DNA of 64,000 nt from Callaeas wilsoni (GCA_013398955.1 VWPU01012153.1:1-64000), one strand, 5' to 3'; counted from the first letter of the stretch, positions 27,332 to 61,420 are shown. A program made the numbers and translations. Notes: generated by a model not told the origin, from the letters alone.

Positions 27332-28465
27332 TCAAACAGACCAGCTGTATATAGACAGCAAACACAGCACAGTAAAAAAGTTGTCCACCCCTTTGAAGTT
27401 ACTACAGAATTAAATTGTATCTTATTAGCTACCTTTGAATTGTAAAAAACTTTCCTTTCAAAACACAGAGACAGGAACCTAGATACAAGCTTTAAAAAAA
27501 AAAGAGTTATCAAGAAGCATGAAAAATGACCCGTATGTCATTTCTTTGCCGCTGATGGATTACAAACCATATTGTGGGGAGGGGAAAAAAATTACAAAGC
27601 AAAAGGAAAGCCACAGATTAACACTCTGAAACTTTTCCACTGCAAAACCCCAAAGGCCCTGCGCAGAAGTAATACCTCAACATTACTGGAACTGGCATAC
27701 CGAAATAATTGCTCTAGACAGATTCCCTGGAGCACAGGACTCCTCAGGATATCAGGGGCAAAGCTGAGGAAACGAATGCAAAGGACAGGCTCTCTGCTGT
27801 CTCGCCTAGACATAAGGCTGTCACACAAAACTAAAAGGTTCTTGGCACGTATGTTAAGGAGTGATTTGATGTAAACATTAAGGAACACACCTCTTAAGTG
27901 ATAAATATTGTCAGCAATAAGCTACACAGCCAGCATGAGCAGTCCTGTAGAGAAAGAGAGGGAAAGCAATGCAGATGAGTAAGCCATGTTACAAATCTGG
28001 GCGACTCCCAGTTCCGGACCAAGCTTTGCATTTTGACAGAGACGCATACTTCAGTAAGTAACTACAGAACACTGTATTTTCCTGGGACGCCAAGAGCAGC
28101 ATCGTGACACCTCCAGCTTCCAACACGGGAAACCACAGCAAGGAGCCCTTCACCACCAACCACACCCCTGGACGACGCTTAGCTCTTTTGGTCAACCACT
28201 TCAACCGCCTCCATTAATTCCCACAATAAAAACACCTCCCCCTCCGGCCCCCACAGCCCCGGGGCCAGCTCGGGCAACCAGCACCACCTCCCGTGCGCGC
28301 CTGGAAGGACAAGGACAAATCCCAGCAGGGCCCCTCCGCCGACGGCTGGCGCCAGGCGGCCCCGCTGCCTTGCCCTCCCCCCCGCCCGCAGAAAGTCACC
28401 CCCGGTGCCCAGCGATGGGGACACGTGTCACCCCCACAGCGGCCACCATGGACCCCCGCCCTCAC

Positions 28466-28500
28466 CTCTGCTTCCGGCTCCGGCAGCGGGCGGGAATCAG
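28466..28500 (-). other. NUDT2: Probable untranslated first exon of NUDT2 (3' edge at 28466)
   Basis: On the minus strand the sequence GGAAGCAGAG|GTGAGGGC gives a strong donor with the exon edge at 28466, inside the CpG island. An ETS-type GGAAG core (CTTCCGG on the plus strand at 28471-28477) lies within it. The upstream edge (the transcription start) is not visible; 28500 is only a placeholder. Confidence 0.5.
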
Positions 28501-28508
28501 TTCATGAT

Positions 28509-28516
28509 TGACGTCA
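28509..28516. promoter_or_regulatory. Palindromic CRE (TGACGTCA)
   Basis: Perfect 8-base CREB/ATF site in the shared promoter. It is on the NUDT2 side, about 40 bases upstream of the inferred NUDT2 first-exon donor. A CCAAT box follows at 28524-28528. Confidence 0.6.
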
Positions 28517-28622
28517 GCCTCAACCAATCGCAGAGGCAGCGGCGCGGGCGGTAGCCATTCCCTTCTCGTCCCGCCCGCCCGCCTCCCTTTAGGCCCCGCC
28601 CCAATACTCGAAAAGGTCTCGG

Positions 28623-28716
28623 ATTGGCCTCTCGCCGCCGAGACGTGCCCCGCCCTCCCTGCACCCCTCTCTCTATTGGCTGGCTGTGCGCGCGAGGCTG
28701 CGCGCGGGCCTTTGAA
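28623..28716 (+). promoter_or_regulatory. KIF24: CCAAT boxes plus CHR element (G2/M-type core promoter of KIF24)
   Basis: Inverted CCAAT boxes (ATTGG) at 28623-28627 and 28675-28679 are followed by TTTGAA at 28711-28716, the canonical cell-cycle genes homology region. It is trailed at once by GCGGGAG. The second CCAAT box starts 36 bases before the CHR. NF-Y sites spaced a few helical turns upstream of a CHR are the usual design of genes repressed by DREAM in G1 and activated by MMB-FOXM1 in G2/M. This fits a centriolar kinesin, but is inferred from sequence alone. Confidence 0.5.
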
Positions 28717-28736
28717 GCGGGAGAAGCGTTGTTGCC

Positions 28737-28781
28737 ATGGAGATGCGGCTTAATGGCTGCCGCCGAGCGGCGCCGCGGCCG
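28737..28781 (+). other. KIF24: Probable untranslated first exon of KIF24, with two small upstream ORFs
   Basis: The donor CGGCCG|GTAAGTGAG fixes the 3' edge at 28781; the true 5' edge lies upstream and is unknown, and 28737 is simply the first ATG. Joined to the acceptor at 34299, the ATG at 28737 (CCATGG context) opens an 18-codon frame whose TGA lies two bases before the KIF24 ATG. The ATG at 28753 opens an 11-codon frame ending in the same leader. Further untranslated exons in between cannot be excluded. Confidence 0.5.
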
Positions 28782-28976
28782 GTAAGTGAGGGGGGGTCCC
28801 AGCCTTGAGGGTACGGGGACAGCTGGGTCAGGGAGGGTTCTGGGGACCCCGCCTTGACCGGCCCCACCGGGCTCTAGACGGGGAAAACCTGTGGTGGGAC
28901 AGCGCGGGAAAGGATGAGACATGTCCCCTCTTCAGACTCGCGGTGCAAGTCCGGACGCGTGGCGGTTTGTTTTGCT

Positions 28977-29210
28977 ACATTTTTATAAGTATAAAATATT
29001 TTTCAATTATCGATCTTATACATTTTATAGAAAATACATCATTTATATAATATCTAAGATATGTAAATGCGATTTAAAAATATATATTTTATCTACTATG
29101 TACAATGTATAACGTATTTAAATAATATTTTAAATATAGTTTTAATATATTTTGTATAATATATGTAACATATATTTTATATGGCTTTATATTTTCAAAA
29201 TGAAATGCAG
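28977..29210. repeat. AT-rich low-complexity block
   Basis: About 230 bases of TATA, TTTAAA and ATATTT-type sequence, almost free of G and C, begin abruptly at the edge of the CpG island in KIF24 intron 1. No terminal repeats or target-site duplication are evident. Confidence 0.75.
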
Positions 29211-29339
29211 CTTTAAAATTATAAAAGAAACCTTTAGGGCCATTTGGTTGATCCTGCTGGGAGGAGGAGCTCAGGCACGGTTTTCAAATAATTGGCACCC
29301 TGCTATAGCTCGTGGGTTATTTTCTCGGCACGTGGTTGG

Positions 29340-29385
29340 ATATTGGACACTTCCAATATTCCATATCCCAATATCGGACACTTCC
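29340..29385 (+). repeat. Short direct repeat, 15 bp, spaced 31 bp
   Basis: ATATTGGACACTTCC at 29340-29354 recurs as ATATCGGACACTTCC at 29371-29385 with one mismatch, in KIF24 intron 1. No function is apparent. Confidence 0.7.
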
Positions 29386-32300
29386 CCTTCTCCATGCAGC
29401 TGTTCCTGGCAGCTGTCAGGATCAGCTGCAGGATGGGGCCTCTTCTGCTGAGGTCACTAGGCTATACTTAGTATGGAGAGAGGAGTAAAGTAAACTGAAA
29501 TACTTTGTGGGGAAACAAAAAATCCCCAATATTTAGTTGTTTGTAAGCCAGTTTTAATGGCTTTAATGGTTTTAGCTACTTCCTCAAGGTATGTCAGTGG
29601 CAAAAGAAACTCCCATTTCTCACTTGTTGCGGCAAGCAGCAGACCTGTGTCAAGCCCCAGCTGTTAAATAGTTATCATTCAGCATTAAAACCATTCCCTC
29701 CTCTCCAGTTACTTTTGCTGTACCGAAGCTGTAAGTGGTTATGTGTCGTCAGTGTTCAGCTTCAAAATGGGCTGCCCCTAACATTTGTGCCAAAGAGCAG
29801 TGGAATGTTTAATGCCCTGTTGTTTACGTGCAGGGTAGGGTAATCCTATGATCTTCCAAAGGGATCTGCTGCAGCGTCAACCACGGTTTCACAGATCCCT
29901 ACCTGTTGCATTAAATGAAAATTATGGGCTTGTTTTACAATTAAGATTTATCTCTTGTTGTGGAGCTTGTCTTAAAAAAATGCAGCTGCAGCCTGACCCT
30001 GTTCTTCACAGTAATGCCCTAATTCCCAAGGAATGGGGTCAGAATGATTAAAGGTAAAGCATTTTGTGTGGTGCTCTGGAAAAGCAAATTAGCCATTCAC
30101 TTCTGGAGGGTTAAATCAGATTTGGCTTTGGATCACTGTAAAAAATAAAGAGCTTAATGTTCAAATGAATAAGGAATGAAGATGGATGGGTAGTGACATG
30201 AGTTAATACGCTTCCCTTTTCCCTATTCATTCTTTGCTTCTGTATTTCAAAATACCAGGAAACTCTTTGGCATGAACAGAACCTGTGCTGAAGTGCTGAA
30301 GTATTTTTTGGGGTAAAATGGTTGTAAGTAATGAGTACAGTGTGCTGCTGTAGTTGCTGTCAGGAGAGGAAACACCCACCTGCCACACACATTTACAAAC
30401 TTTTAAAGCTCTTAACCTTTATTTTTATAAGGTACTTGTAGAGCAAGATGGTTTACTTGGAAAACAAGGTGGTGTTTATGTTTTGTGTGCCGATTAACAA
30501 TTTCTTTGTTTATCAAATATCCTTGAAAATCATGACTAATAAAATTATTTAATGATCAGGCCAGAGTTTATGATACAGAATGATTACCTCAGATTATATG
30601 CAGGACAAAATGTATAGTTTGCGTTTACAGGAGTGTCATGTAAGATTTCTTCACTTTATTTCCCTAGTTTAAAGAATGGATATAATGACACTTGTGTTCT
30701 CTCTCAGTGGTGACACTCAGGACTGCCAGTGGAAATCATCTAAAATTGTCAGGTCAGTATGAGTGAGCTACAGTGGGATAACAGGACGTGTGAGAGTTAT
30801 TCAAGTGAATGGAGTGCTGAGATCTTTAATATATCAGAAGTTAATGAGGATCAAGATATAGTAGTTCATGGCTGCTTTCTTCTTAAAATAATCTCTATGA
30901 GGATTTTACATCATTTATTTTATGCACAATGATTGACACTCACTGAGTATCTCTGAAGACCTTTTCTCTACCTTGAAAAGTGCATTGAGAAGGAAAAGAT
31001 CTTGTGAAAGAGGTAATTAATAATTAAAAGCATTTTAAAATGGAGAGTCAGCTCCTCAAGCATAATTTTGTTGTAAGTTAATTTCCTTCAGGACAGAAAA
31101 ATGTAACCACTCCTTTCTATTATTTACACCTGACTTTTCTTGTTTTCATCAGCTTTCTGACCTTTAAAAAACCTTAATACTGAAGTTCTCTGATGACAAG
31201 CTGCAGTCTAATTCTGTGACTAAAGCTGGTCCCTTTTATATATAATTCTAATGCTCTTTTACAAGAAGCACTTACCCATAACCAGCATCTGGAAGCCTTT
31301 TAAGATCTCTGTAAAACCTCTTGGCATAAGAAACGAGTTGTACAGAACTCATGTTTGTCACATGGAGGTGGCAGGCTGTGTGCACGTGGAGAATTGTACC
31401 TCCACACTCACCTCTTTCTCAAAATATGTTATACCCAATTATTTCAAGAAGTCCTAGTCTTTTATCTCAACCCTGTTTTCAGTAAAGCTCCCCATATCTT
31501 TGTGGGGAACAAGACCTAGGTTTTGATACAAAAATACCACACTGAAGAATGCTATGTTTTTTTGCTCCATGACATATTGTTCTCATGGGTGAACAAACAA
31601 ATAACTGAGGAAGTGCTGGCTGTTCCAAGACTAAAAGTCTCTTGCTTTTTTTTTGCCAGAAGATGGCATTAACAATTTAGGATTCTTGAAAACCTCCTCT
31701 TAGTTTTCACGAAGCAAATTTATTTTGAAGAATTATGTATCTGTTAGGAAAAGCATCTTCAGACACAAAGATCTCTACAGGGCTGCATGAATGAAAGTGT
31801 TCTTTCAATAAGGAGAAAGATACTCCTTTTTTTAGAGCATCAGTGATTGAAAAGTGAGTAGATTTTCGCTGATAATTGCAGCTTTCCCTGAGTTCTTTCA
31901 TGTTTGAACCACGCAAAATCTTTTAGCAATTGTCTACTCTCGAGTTTTAAAGTGATCAGAAATGCTGGAACCCTTTGTTATGCCAACCCCTTATTTCTTT
32001 TCCATGGTTAATTTGTTACTCCTTTATCAGTGAACATTTTGTTTTCCTAGCTTGTGAAGTTCCTGTCCTGTCAATAACGAGCCATTGCAGTTATCCCTGA
32101 AACCACTTGGATTTAATGTATCTGGGAAGGCAGATCTCAGGTCTCATTAGCAGGCCAGGTCTCATTAAGAAACAATTTAGTTGCTTTCACATGGCACAGA
32201 GCCTTAGCCAATTAGCCACTGAGAGCTGCTAACGTGGCTCTTGTGTGTTCTGCTGTACCTACATTACTTGGATTTTCCTAATGCTGAGAATTCTTCTGCC

Positions 32301-34299
32301 TTGTCACTCCATATAATGACAACCTGTTATTTCTAGCTATTTAAATATATTTTGTTTCATTTTTAATTAGAACCTTGACCTTCGAATCTGTTATTCTCTC
32401 CCCTTGTCTGCTGTTCTTTCTTTATAAAATCTCTCCATTGTTTCCATTTTCATTGTTTTTTCTCTCTCCTGTATTCACCATTATAATTTGGACAGAGGTT
32501 AACACTGAATTAGGGTCTTTGGACGCTGTTTATTTAATGTAAGGATATATAAAGATGTAGGTGTAATCTAGGATACTGATAGAGAGTACACAAAGTAAAT
32601 TAATTGAATTATTTTCGTCTTTAACAGATTCTCAGCACTTTAGAGATTGGTGTCTTGGCCTTGAGTTCTAGCTGCTCCTTTAATCAAACAGAAGTCTCGC
32701 ATGGCAGTGCATACAGAGAGTTGCACAACACCTGTACTGGTTTTACATTTTAAGCTACCTTATGTAAGAAAGGGAATTTTTCCGAAATGTAATTCTTTAA
32801 ATGAAGTCCCAGGCTCCTGTGTGATTTTATATGTTAGAGAAGCTGCCACATAGTGAATGCTTGTGAAATCCTTGCACACATGGTGTATTCAGTCTCCCTG
32901 ATCTCTGGGTTTGCTGTCCTCTCTGTTAGTTTTGATTTCCCCCTTCCAGGATCCAGCAGCCTCAGCAGTGACTCTGACTTTCCCTCAGGATTCAGAATCA
33001 CGTTACGTACACAATGAACAAATTCACTTACATATGAAGTTTTTGGTCTTGGAGTTTGTTGTTGTTGAATCTCATAATTTTACCTAAAGCATGGACTCGA
33101 AATCATTTTATATGTTCTGTATTGCACATTTTGGCCTCTGTAATATCTTACACAGTCAGCACTTTATATATAAATCTTTATTATTTTATTGTTGTTATTA
33201 CATCAATATAATGTATTAATTAATGACATGGACTCGAATTTGGGAATGATGTTATATTCTATACAATATCATTGTAGAGAGCCTTGAAAATCCTCATAAA
33301 GAATCTACCCTGAACTACAGAGAGGAAAACTTAAATAACTTGTTTTTATTGAGTCTTACTGTGACCTGCAAACACAAGTAAGAGCAGTATTTGTTAAGGT
33401 CCCAGACTGAACAAAGATATGAGAAGGCAGTGGGCAACAGATACTTGAAGTGCTATCATTTTTGTGTTTTATGGAACAAGTAAAAATATCTGGCGATATT
33501 AATCCATCGGGATACAGACAGCTGCACCAGTCTTATTGCCAGTAAGACATAAGTGAAGAAGTTGGGGGATTTGGGGCGTACTTTTCAGTGATGCATGTTT
33601 CTTTTTTGGGTTTCCCAAGAATGCAAGTGTGGCATTCCAGTGGCATATATAGACTTAGAGAAATGCTGTGTTTCAGATTTTGCAGAGTTGTTTTTTTTGT
33701 TTTTCTGTCAAGGAGATTCAGAAATGCTCACAGGATTCATGACATAAAACAGAAAGTTACACAACAAAACTACAGCTTTGCTATAGTTCATCTGTGAGAT
33801 GAATGGTCTTAATTAGGCATCTTGAGGTGAGGACAAGTGCAATTTTTTGTCCTCTGGTTAGTTAACCGGGGGTAGCTGAACCACATTAGACCACGTGCCT
33901 TGATATTAAATTGAGTGTCTAAAATTAGGCATTTTACATTCTGTAGCTTGAGGACAGGATTTCAGTAGCTGTGGCATTCGTCAAGTAGACATCAGGCGTG
34001 TAGGAACTCGGTGGCAGTGAGTAATATTGCCTTGTGCATTTCTTACACATTGTTGTATACTGTGTATAGTTTTAAAATATAGTCCCATGGATAAAGTATT
34101 TGTTTCATGTTTTGGTTTATTGTTGTTGCTATTTTCTGTAGTGTTTGTCAGTCTAGTGTATGGTAAACTTGGAGTTATATAAGCTTCTAGCCTAACTGCA
34201 GGTAATGGCATCAGGAAATGTGCAGTTTCTTCATTAGTGGCTTTGTCAGATATGGTGTTTCATATGACTCTAATATTTATTTTGTTTGATTTCTTGTAG
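29386..34299 (+). other. KIF24 intron 1 (remaining part)
   Basis: This is AT-rich intronic sequence between the inferred first exon and the acceptor TTGATTTCTTGTAG at 34299. I see no convincing exon or transposable element. Open frames are short and lack splice context. Confidence 0.5.
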
Positions 34300-34313
34300 G
34301 CTCTAGGTTGAAG

Positions 34314-55406
<21,093 letters not shown>

Positions 55407-58400
55407 ACCTTCTTTGCTTCCACATGCACTGGAGCAGCTACAGGAAACACCAGCACTTTGCTACACTTGGTGCTGCAGAGTGTGGGTGGTAGGGGATAGC
55501 TTTTGGTTTGGTGTGTTTAGTGTATGTTTTATATAAGGATGGAGAGAATTCTGAGTAAATGAGAGATGACTAATTGGCACCATAAGCTTTGTATTTCATT
55601 AATACCAGTAAGCCACATTCTGAACAGTAACAATTCAGCAGCCTTTAAATATCTCACCAAGCAGCAGGCAAGTTGTGTTCATGTATCATAGCAGCTTCTT
55701 ACATGCTAAAGGAAATTCTGTGTTGCCAAGTAAGGGAAACAACTTTGGAGCCAGATACAGGTCTGAACAGAAATACTCGAAAGCTACCCAAAAAAAGTGT
55801 TTGCAAACAGAAGCCAGGAAAGAGAGAGGAGCCAGGGGTTGTTACTAACATGACTGGACCTTAAGTATTTGGAAGTCAAGGCAGGGTGTGAAGTGCTATC
55901 AGTTTCAGAAGAAGGAAGCCTGTTGTTGAATTGGTTCTGGGGATGAACGCTCCAGAGCTCCTGAAATAGGTGGATTTAAGTTATGGGTAAGGAGTGATTT
56001 AGCAGGGACTTTGTACCAAAGATTCATCTGGTGTGTTAGTAAGCACATGGGTTTCATGGTTCTGCCCAGAGGAAGATGCCAGCTGCTGTACCTGCTGCAC
56101 ACCACATCTGATGCCTGCACTGAGCAGAGCTGAACAGATTTCTCACATGAAAAGGGAGTCTGCTTGGAGGCACTGGGCTTCCAGAAGCTGCTGAAAACAC
56201 TGTTATGTGAAACTGGTATTTGAATCAAGAGCTACAGAGCCATCAGCTGGAGCCCTGCAGAAGCCCCGGTGCTGCATGCATCGCATCTGAATCACAAAGC
56301 CAGTCAGTCCACTTGCTGAAGGCACAAGTGACCTTGAGACATGCTCGCTGACAATGCGCTGTGTGAGCGCTCCCACTCCAAAATTAGGGCTGTCGCAGCA
56401 CATTCATCCATCTCTGTGTCTCCTCAGTAATGCCTGTGGTGGCTCATTCAAAGCCTGCTCAGTAGCCAGAAATGTCAAGGGTAATGGAACACTGCTGTCT
56501 GACCAGCTGTGGGTTTTGCTGCCTGCCTGCACAGCTTCCCTGAGGAGCCCAGGTTGGGCTGAGCGGCAGGACAGTAATCGCAGTGACACTCTGGGATGCA
56601 TATTTGGTGCAAACACTCCCAGGAATGTCACCCAGCGTAGGCCTGGGAAACAGAAGCAAATCCCACATCACTGCTGTGACTGTTGGGTTGTTTTTAGCAC
56701 TGGTTAGTCTCTGTCTTGCAGCTGAGACTGGATTTCTCTGTGGAGCAGAGAGCAAAATTCCTCTGGGGTCTGAGGTTATGGCTCTCAAAACCATTCCTGT
56801 GTCCTGGTCACAGGCCAGCAGCATGTCACACCTGAACTTGGGTCTTACAGCCCCCGATCAGAAGCCTCCCTCACTCACACAGAGAGATGCAGCATCCAGG
56901 AGAAAGACTCTTGGTATTTCTGCACGGCACAGAGCAGTGGTGCCCAACAGCCACTGGAGAGCTGTAAAGCAGCGGGACATCAGCACTCTGCTAAAATCAT
57001 GCAGGGAAGAGCAAGTGTTTAAAACCAGCAACTCCCTCCAGTTCCTGGGGCCAGGGAGAGAATTCCCATGAGTAAGGTGAGTAATATGAGGCAGCTGGGT
57101 AGTCCTCCTGATAGCATAAATTGGATGTGGGCACTTAGTTTCCCCAGCACATTCTCAGCAAGCATGCAGCAAACACTGCTGTTAGGGAGCAGCTGAGGAG
57201 TTTGGCAAGTCTGTTTGGAACCAAGAAAAAGGTCAGACTGTAGGATGTGTTCACAGGTCACAGGAAAATGTGATTCCCAGTCAGAAACAGTGCGAGGGAG
57301 GAAAATTTTCCTTCCATGTACTCTGACATTTGGGAGATGAGTATTGGTTGATTGCTCTTTCAGGTTTTTAAAAAGCAGCTCAGCAAAGTATGTTCACAGG
57401 CGTTTCGAGTGTCTTACAGAAGCTGAAGCAACACACAAGAATCATTTGCACAACCCACAGTACCGTGTCCTAACCTTGGCATCTGCAGGGGCAGTTGTGA
57501 CAAGACAGATGAGAGACCAAAAATTTCCGTGAGCAGAGATGTGAGTTAAGTCAGCTGCCGGATTTGAGCCACCTGTGAATCCTATCCAATCTATTGTGAA
57601 AGAAGCAAGTCTCCCTAGCAGATCTGAGCCCCAGCACCAATTCCCAGAGCAGGAACTATTTGCTCCCTCCAGGAACAGCCAGGGACACTGAGAAACAACA
57701 AACAATCAAAAAACAACACATAGTTTTCTGAAGTCTGATACAATCTTTTTTATAAACAGGTTATCCAGCCAATCCAAATTACTATACCTTCTTAAACATA
57801 TTTTATTATGTTTGTTCTCCAAATTCTATTTTCTCTACTGAAAGTGAGACTTGACTAAAACAAAAAAAATAAAGCACCAGGCTGTGAAAATCAGCCCATC
57901 CTTGGCAATAAAATGGACATGCTTGAAGTGCTGCATACCCCGAAGATACCAACAGTGGGCTCCTCATATGGAACAGAAACTATCAAGCTGTTGTCAGAAA
58001 TTGTAACATTTTTCGCTCCCCTCTGAGGGTTATTACCTAGTTGCTGCTTTAATTCTTGTGTGAAAATGTGCTAAATGAACATTTTAAGTGTTATCCCCTT
58101 CCTACTGTTTGATATTTCACTGACAACTGCTACAAAAGGTTTTCACTTCAACTTGAGGAATATGTGTTAAAGTGTCATAAAAGCAATCTAAGAGATTTAG
58201 AGAGCTTGGCCATGTACAAACACAGAACTAAAATGGATTCACTTTTGTATTCAGATGCAATAATGACTATAAATGCTTATTAGCAGGGGCTTGATACTTC
58301 AATAGTTGACACAATTTAAAATAAAATTCAATTTGCTACAGAAATCTGGTAAAAATAATTTTAGGTAAACATGATCAAAATGCCCATTTGATTGACTGCA

Positions 58401-60354
58401 ACCATTAAGTGGGGCTGGAAATCTGTACAGGCTCCCCTTCTGACAGGGCTTGTTGGTGTGGAGTGTTTCAGAAGCCCTGACCCACAGCTGGCACGTGGCC
58501 TGGAGACCAGCCACAGAAAGCTGTTGACACGGGCTCTGTGCTCCAGCAGATCTGGGACAGGAGCCACGAGGCCGGGCAAAAAAACCTCTGGTGCGCGGGG
58601 GCAGCGGCCGCTCCCACTGCCCGACTGCAGGATCGGGAGCCCTCGGCTGCCACGGGGGTGAAGGATGGCTCTGCAGCACCAGAGCCATCTCCAGGCTGCT
58701 GCTGTCCAGAACCAGCAGGAGGCAGCTCAAAGAGGCTCTGGCTGAAAGCACAACCACCAGTTTAGGCTCTGCCTCTACACTTCTCACCAGCCTTGCCAGC
58801 CAGGCACACAGACCTCAGACAGAACGTCTGACAAAGGTACAGCAGGGACATAAATCAGTGTGACCTGACAGCCTAAGGAAAAGCTTCAAGGGTGGCAGGT
58901 GTGAGCAGGGGTGCAGCCAATCCTCTCACCAGCCAGCAGCAGGGCACAGCCCAGCCTGCTCCAGCGAGCAGGACCGCCCCCTACCCACAATGAACTGTGC
59001 CTGGACAGAACAGTACCAGATCAACAAGTGCTGCACAGCACTCTGAACACTGAACTCTGGCCACACTGAGTCTCTTGTTACACATTCATTCAGCAATGCC
59101 TCTTCTCTAAGCCACCCCCTTAATCTCCTCACTCTGTGGTATTTTCTTCTCTGAGATGCCACCCCAGGAATACACTTCATGCCTTCAGCCACCCAGAAAT
59201 GTCACTGCCAAAGCAAGAGCAGTGTCACCAGGGTAGACCCAGGTGGGCACAGCTCTCTGGAATAAGACCTTGCATCTCCACAAGTGCCACTTCCCATCTT
59301 CACCTCCCTGCTCCCACCTCCACAAGAGCTCCAAAAGCAGAGTGGTTACTCCATGGGGTTAAGAGCCAGACCTTGGAGGGGAACTGTGAAAAAACAACAC
59401 ACACTAATACAATCAGAGATTATTTTATTCAGAGGTTTGGTCTAAATAGTTGTTTCTTTGCTGGCAAAGACTTCTTGCCCCTTCAGGACTGTCTGGTACC
59501 AGACAGGGACTCACTGGGGTAGCAATTCTGAGAAAACCAGAACAAGCAGCACAACTGAATGATCTCAGCAGTGATGGTAAAGCAGTTTGAATTTTGTTTT
59601 CAAGGTTTTCCAAACAATCAGGAACCCCACTTCCTCACTTCATTGTCACATCTCCCACCTGGGAAGGAAGAAAAGCTGGGCATTAGCTGCACTGACAGAG
59701 GCAGCAGCTGCTGTTCTACCAGCTGCTGAATGTCCTTAGACAAGCTTTGTTTCAGCTCCACCCTAGAAAACTGAGCAGTTCAACACTATGGGGTATGTGC
59801 AAGGCAACCTGCCCTGCTCCTCCTCATCATCCCACTCCATTATCTCCTAGATACTTGCCAGCAGATCCCTCCCTTGCATCATTCTAAGTAAAGGTATGTA
59901 ATTAACACAGTTGGGTACCCCACAGAGAATTCCAGGAGTGCACACGGGGCCCAAATTAGATGTTTTGGACATAGAAAGTTAACAACATAATGGAGACAAG
60001 TGCCATCTCCTTCAGAGTCCTGATGAGCTGAAACCTCCTACTGAAAAACGTACACTGATAAAATGAGCTGAGACATTTTGCCCTCCAGAACTCCAGTGCT
60101 CCAGCTCCAGGCTCTAATGTGAGTTTGGATCCTTAGGCTAGGGTTTTGCCACAAAACAAACATAAGCCACAGAGAAGCACAGCACCTTCCACGACTGCAG
60201 CTGCAGCCCAGAGACCTCTGGTTGTTCTGCCCAACAGTGTTCACACATGCCCACAGAAGCTGGCAGCACCTGGGCGGACAGGATCCAGCAAGTCTGCTGA
60301 AGCCAAAGAGCATGAGAGATGGGAACCATGACACTGGGAGTTATAGTTTAGGGT
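55407..60354. other. Tail-to-tail intergenic region between KIF24 and UBAP1
   Basis: The first part is presumably KIF24 3' UTR. Plus-strand AATAAA hexamers occur at 57868-57873 and 57907-57912, so the UTR could run to about 57.9 kb, but nothing nearer the stop looks canonical. Open frames near 56.4-57.1 kb and 58.3-58.9 kb overlap on both strands and show no domain, so I do not call them genes. The segment near 58.57-58.66 kb is locally GC-rich. Confidence 0.5.
57868..57873 (+). terminator. KIF24: Candidate KIF24 polyadenylation signal
   Basis: AATAAA on the plus strand about 2.46 kb after the KIF24 stop, with a second copy at 57907. This is a weak call because the true 3' end could use a variant hexamer closer to the stop. 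Confidence 0.25.
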
Positions 60355-60360
60355 TTTATT
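60355..60360 (-). terminator. UBAP1: Candidate UBAP1 polyadenylation signal
   Basis: TTTATT on the plus strand reads AATAAA on the minus strand, about 1.06 kb after the UBAP1 stop codon. A 3' UTR of about 1 kb is plausible for this gene. Confidence 0.45.
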
Positions 60361-61420
60361 AGTTGTTCTTCTGCAGAATCAAAATATTTAGCAAATTAGA
60401 GATTCCTCAAGACTGCCAATATTTCATGTATTTAGAACTTGATCAATGTACAACATAATACTTTGAACTATCAAAAACAACCCCAAACCTGATTTGTAGT
60501 ACTAGATGTTATTATTATGTAATTCTATAGCAGTGTGAAAAATGGAACTAATGCAGTGAGTATGTTTGTTTTAAAGAAAGTGCTTGAAAGTAACCTCCTG
60601 CATCACACTGTGGATTATTTAAAACAAAAAAATAACTGACTTTCTAGCAGGGCATTGTCTTAAATATCCTACAGGCCCAGGGGATTAAGAATACTGAGCC
60701 CCAGCTCTCTGCCTTCGGCTTCAAGAACCAACACAAGTTGCAGGTCCAGGTCGAGTTCACAGCTTACCTGCTTTAAGGGAACTTACACACCACTCAGCAT
60801 TGGACACTTGTGTCTGGCAGAAGTGTTGGATGCATGGGTAAAAACAAAAACCAAGAGGACAAAAAAGGTTCTCTCTTTATGCATAGTGACAGTTTCTGAA
60901 CCAGTGTTTTACTAAGTTACAGACTAACTTTCAACCAAAAAATAAAACTCCATTGCACTAAAGGTCAAATTTAACCAGGTAATCTGGACTGTGACACAGT
61001 CAAGTAATTCAGTACAAGCAGACAAGACACCATGAAAGCAGCTTCAAAGAACCAAAGCATCCTAGTTTCAGAACCAACTTAATATTCTTCTGTCCAACTC
61101 CAGTGCAACAATGAGGGGGGAACCACTCCATCTCTACTTATGTACATTTCCAGTAGAGGCTGGGCAGTCTCAACTTTCTGTGGCCAAGCTGGAAAAAGGA
61201 AACTTAGGAAAGGACACTTTAAAAATTTAATTTAAGAATTAAAGTTGACCCTCAGTGGAAAGAGAAATGCTGGAGTGATGCACGCTGGCGGGCTTGCTCA
61301 GTCACTCTCCCTTGTATGCAAAAAGCTGGACTCCTTCCCGCTGAGAGCAAGTCACACTGCATGTGAAGGTGGCGGGGCTGGTCCTGCTCTGTTGCACGCC
61401 AAGAATCCAGGAATGTGTCT

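Larger units (their letters stand above)
28240..28970. promoter_or_regulatory. CpG island covering the NUDT2/KIF24 head-to-head start
   Basis: CpG-dense, GC-rich sequence stands out sharply from the AT-rich flanks, especially the block that begins near 28977. It contains the first-exon donors of both genes: minus strand at 28465-28464 and plus strand at 28782-28783. A single bidirectional promoter is the simplest reading. Confidence 0.8.

Noticed and set aside
56354..57071. Overlapping plus and minus frames of 117-162 codons after KIF24
   Set aside because: Both strands are open over the same stretch, there is no domain and no splice partner, and the region is probably KIF24 3' UTR or intergenic.
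58299..58863. Frames on both strands in a GC-rich patch between KIF24 and UBAP1
   Set aside because: No recognisable protein and no supporting splice sites; a first exon or CpG island was considered, but CpG density is only locally raised.
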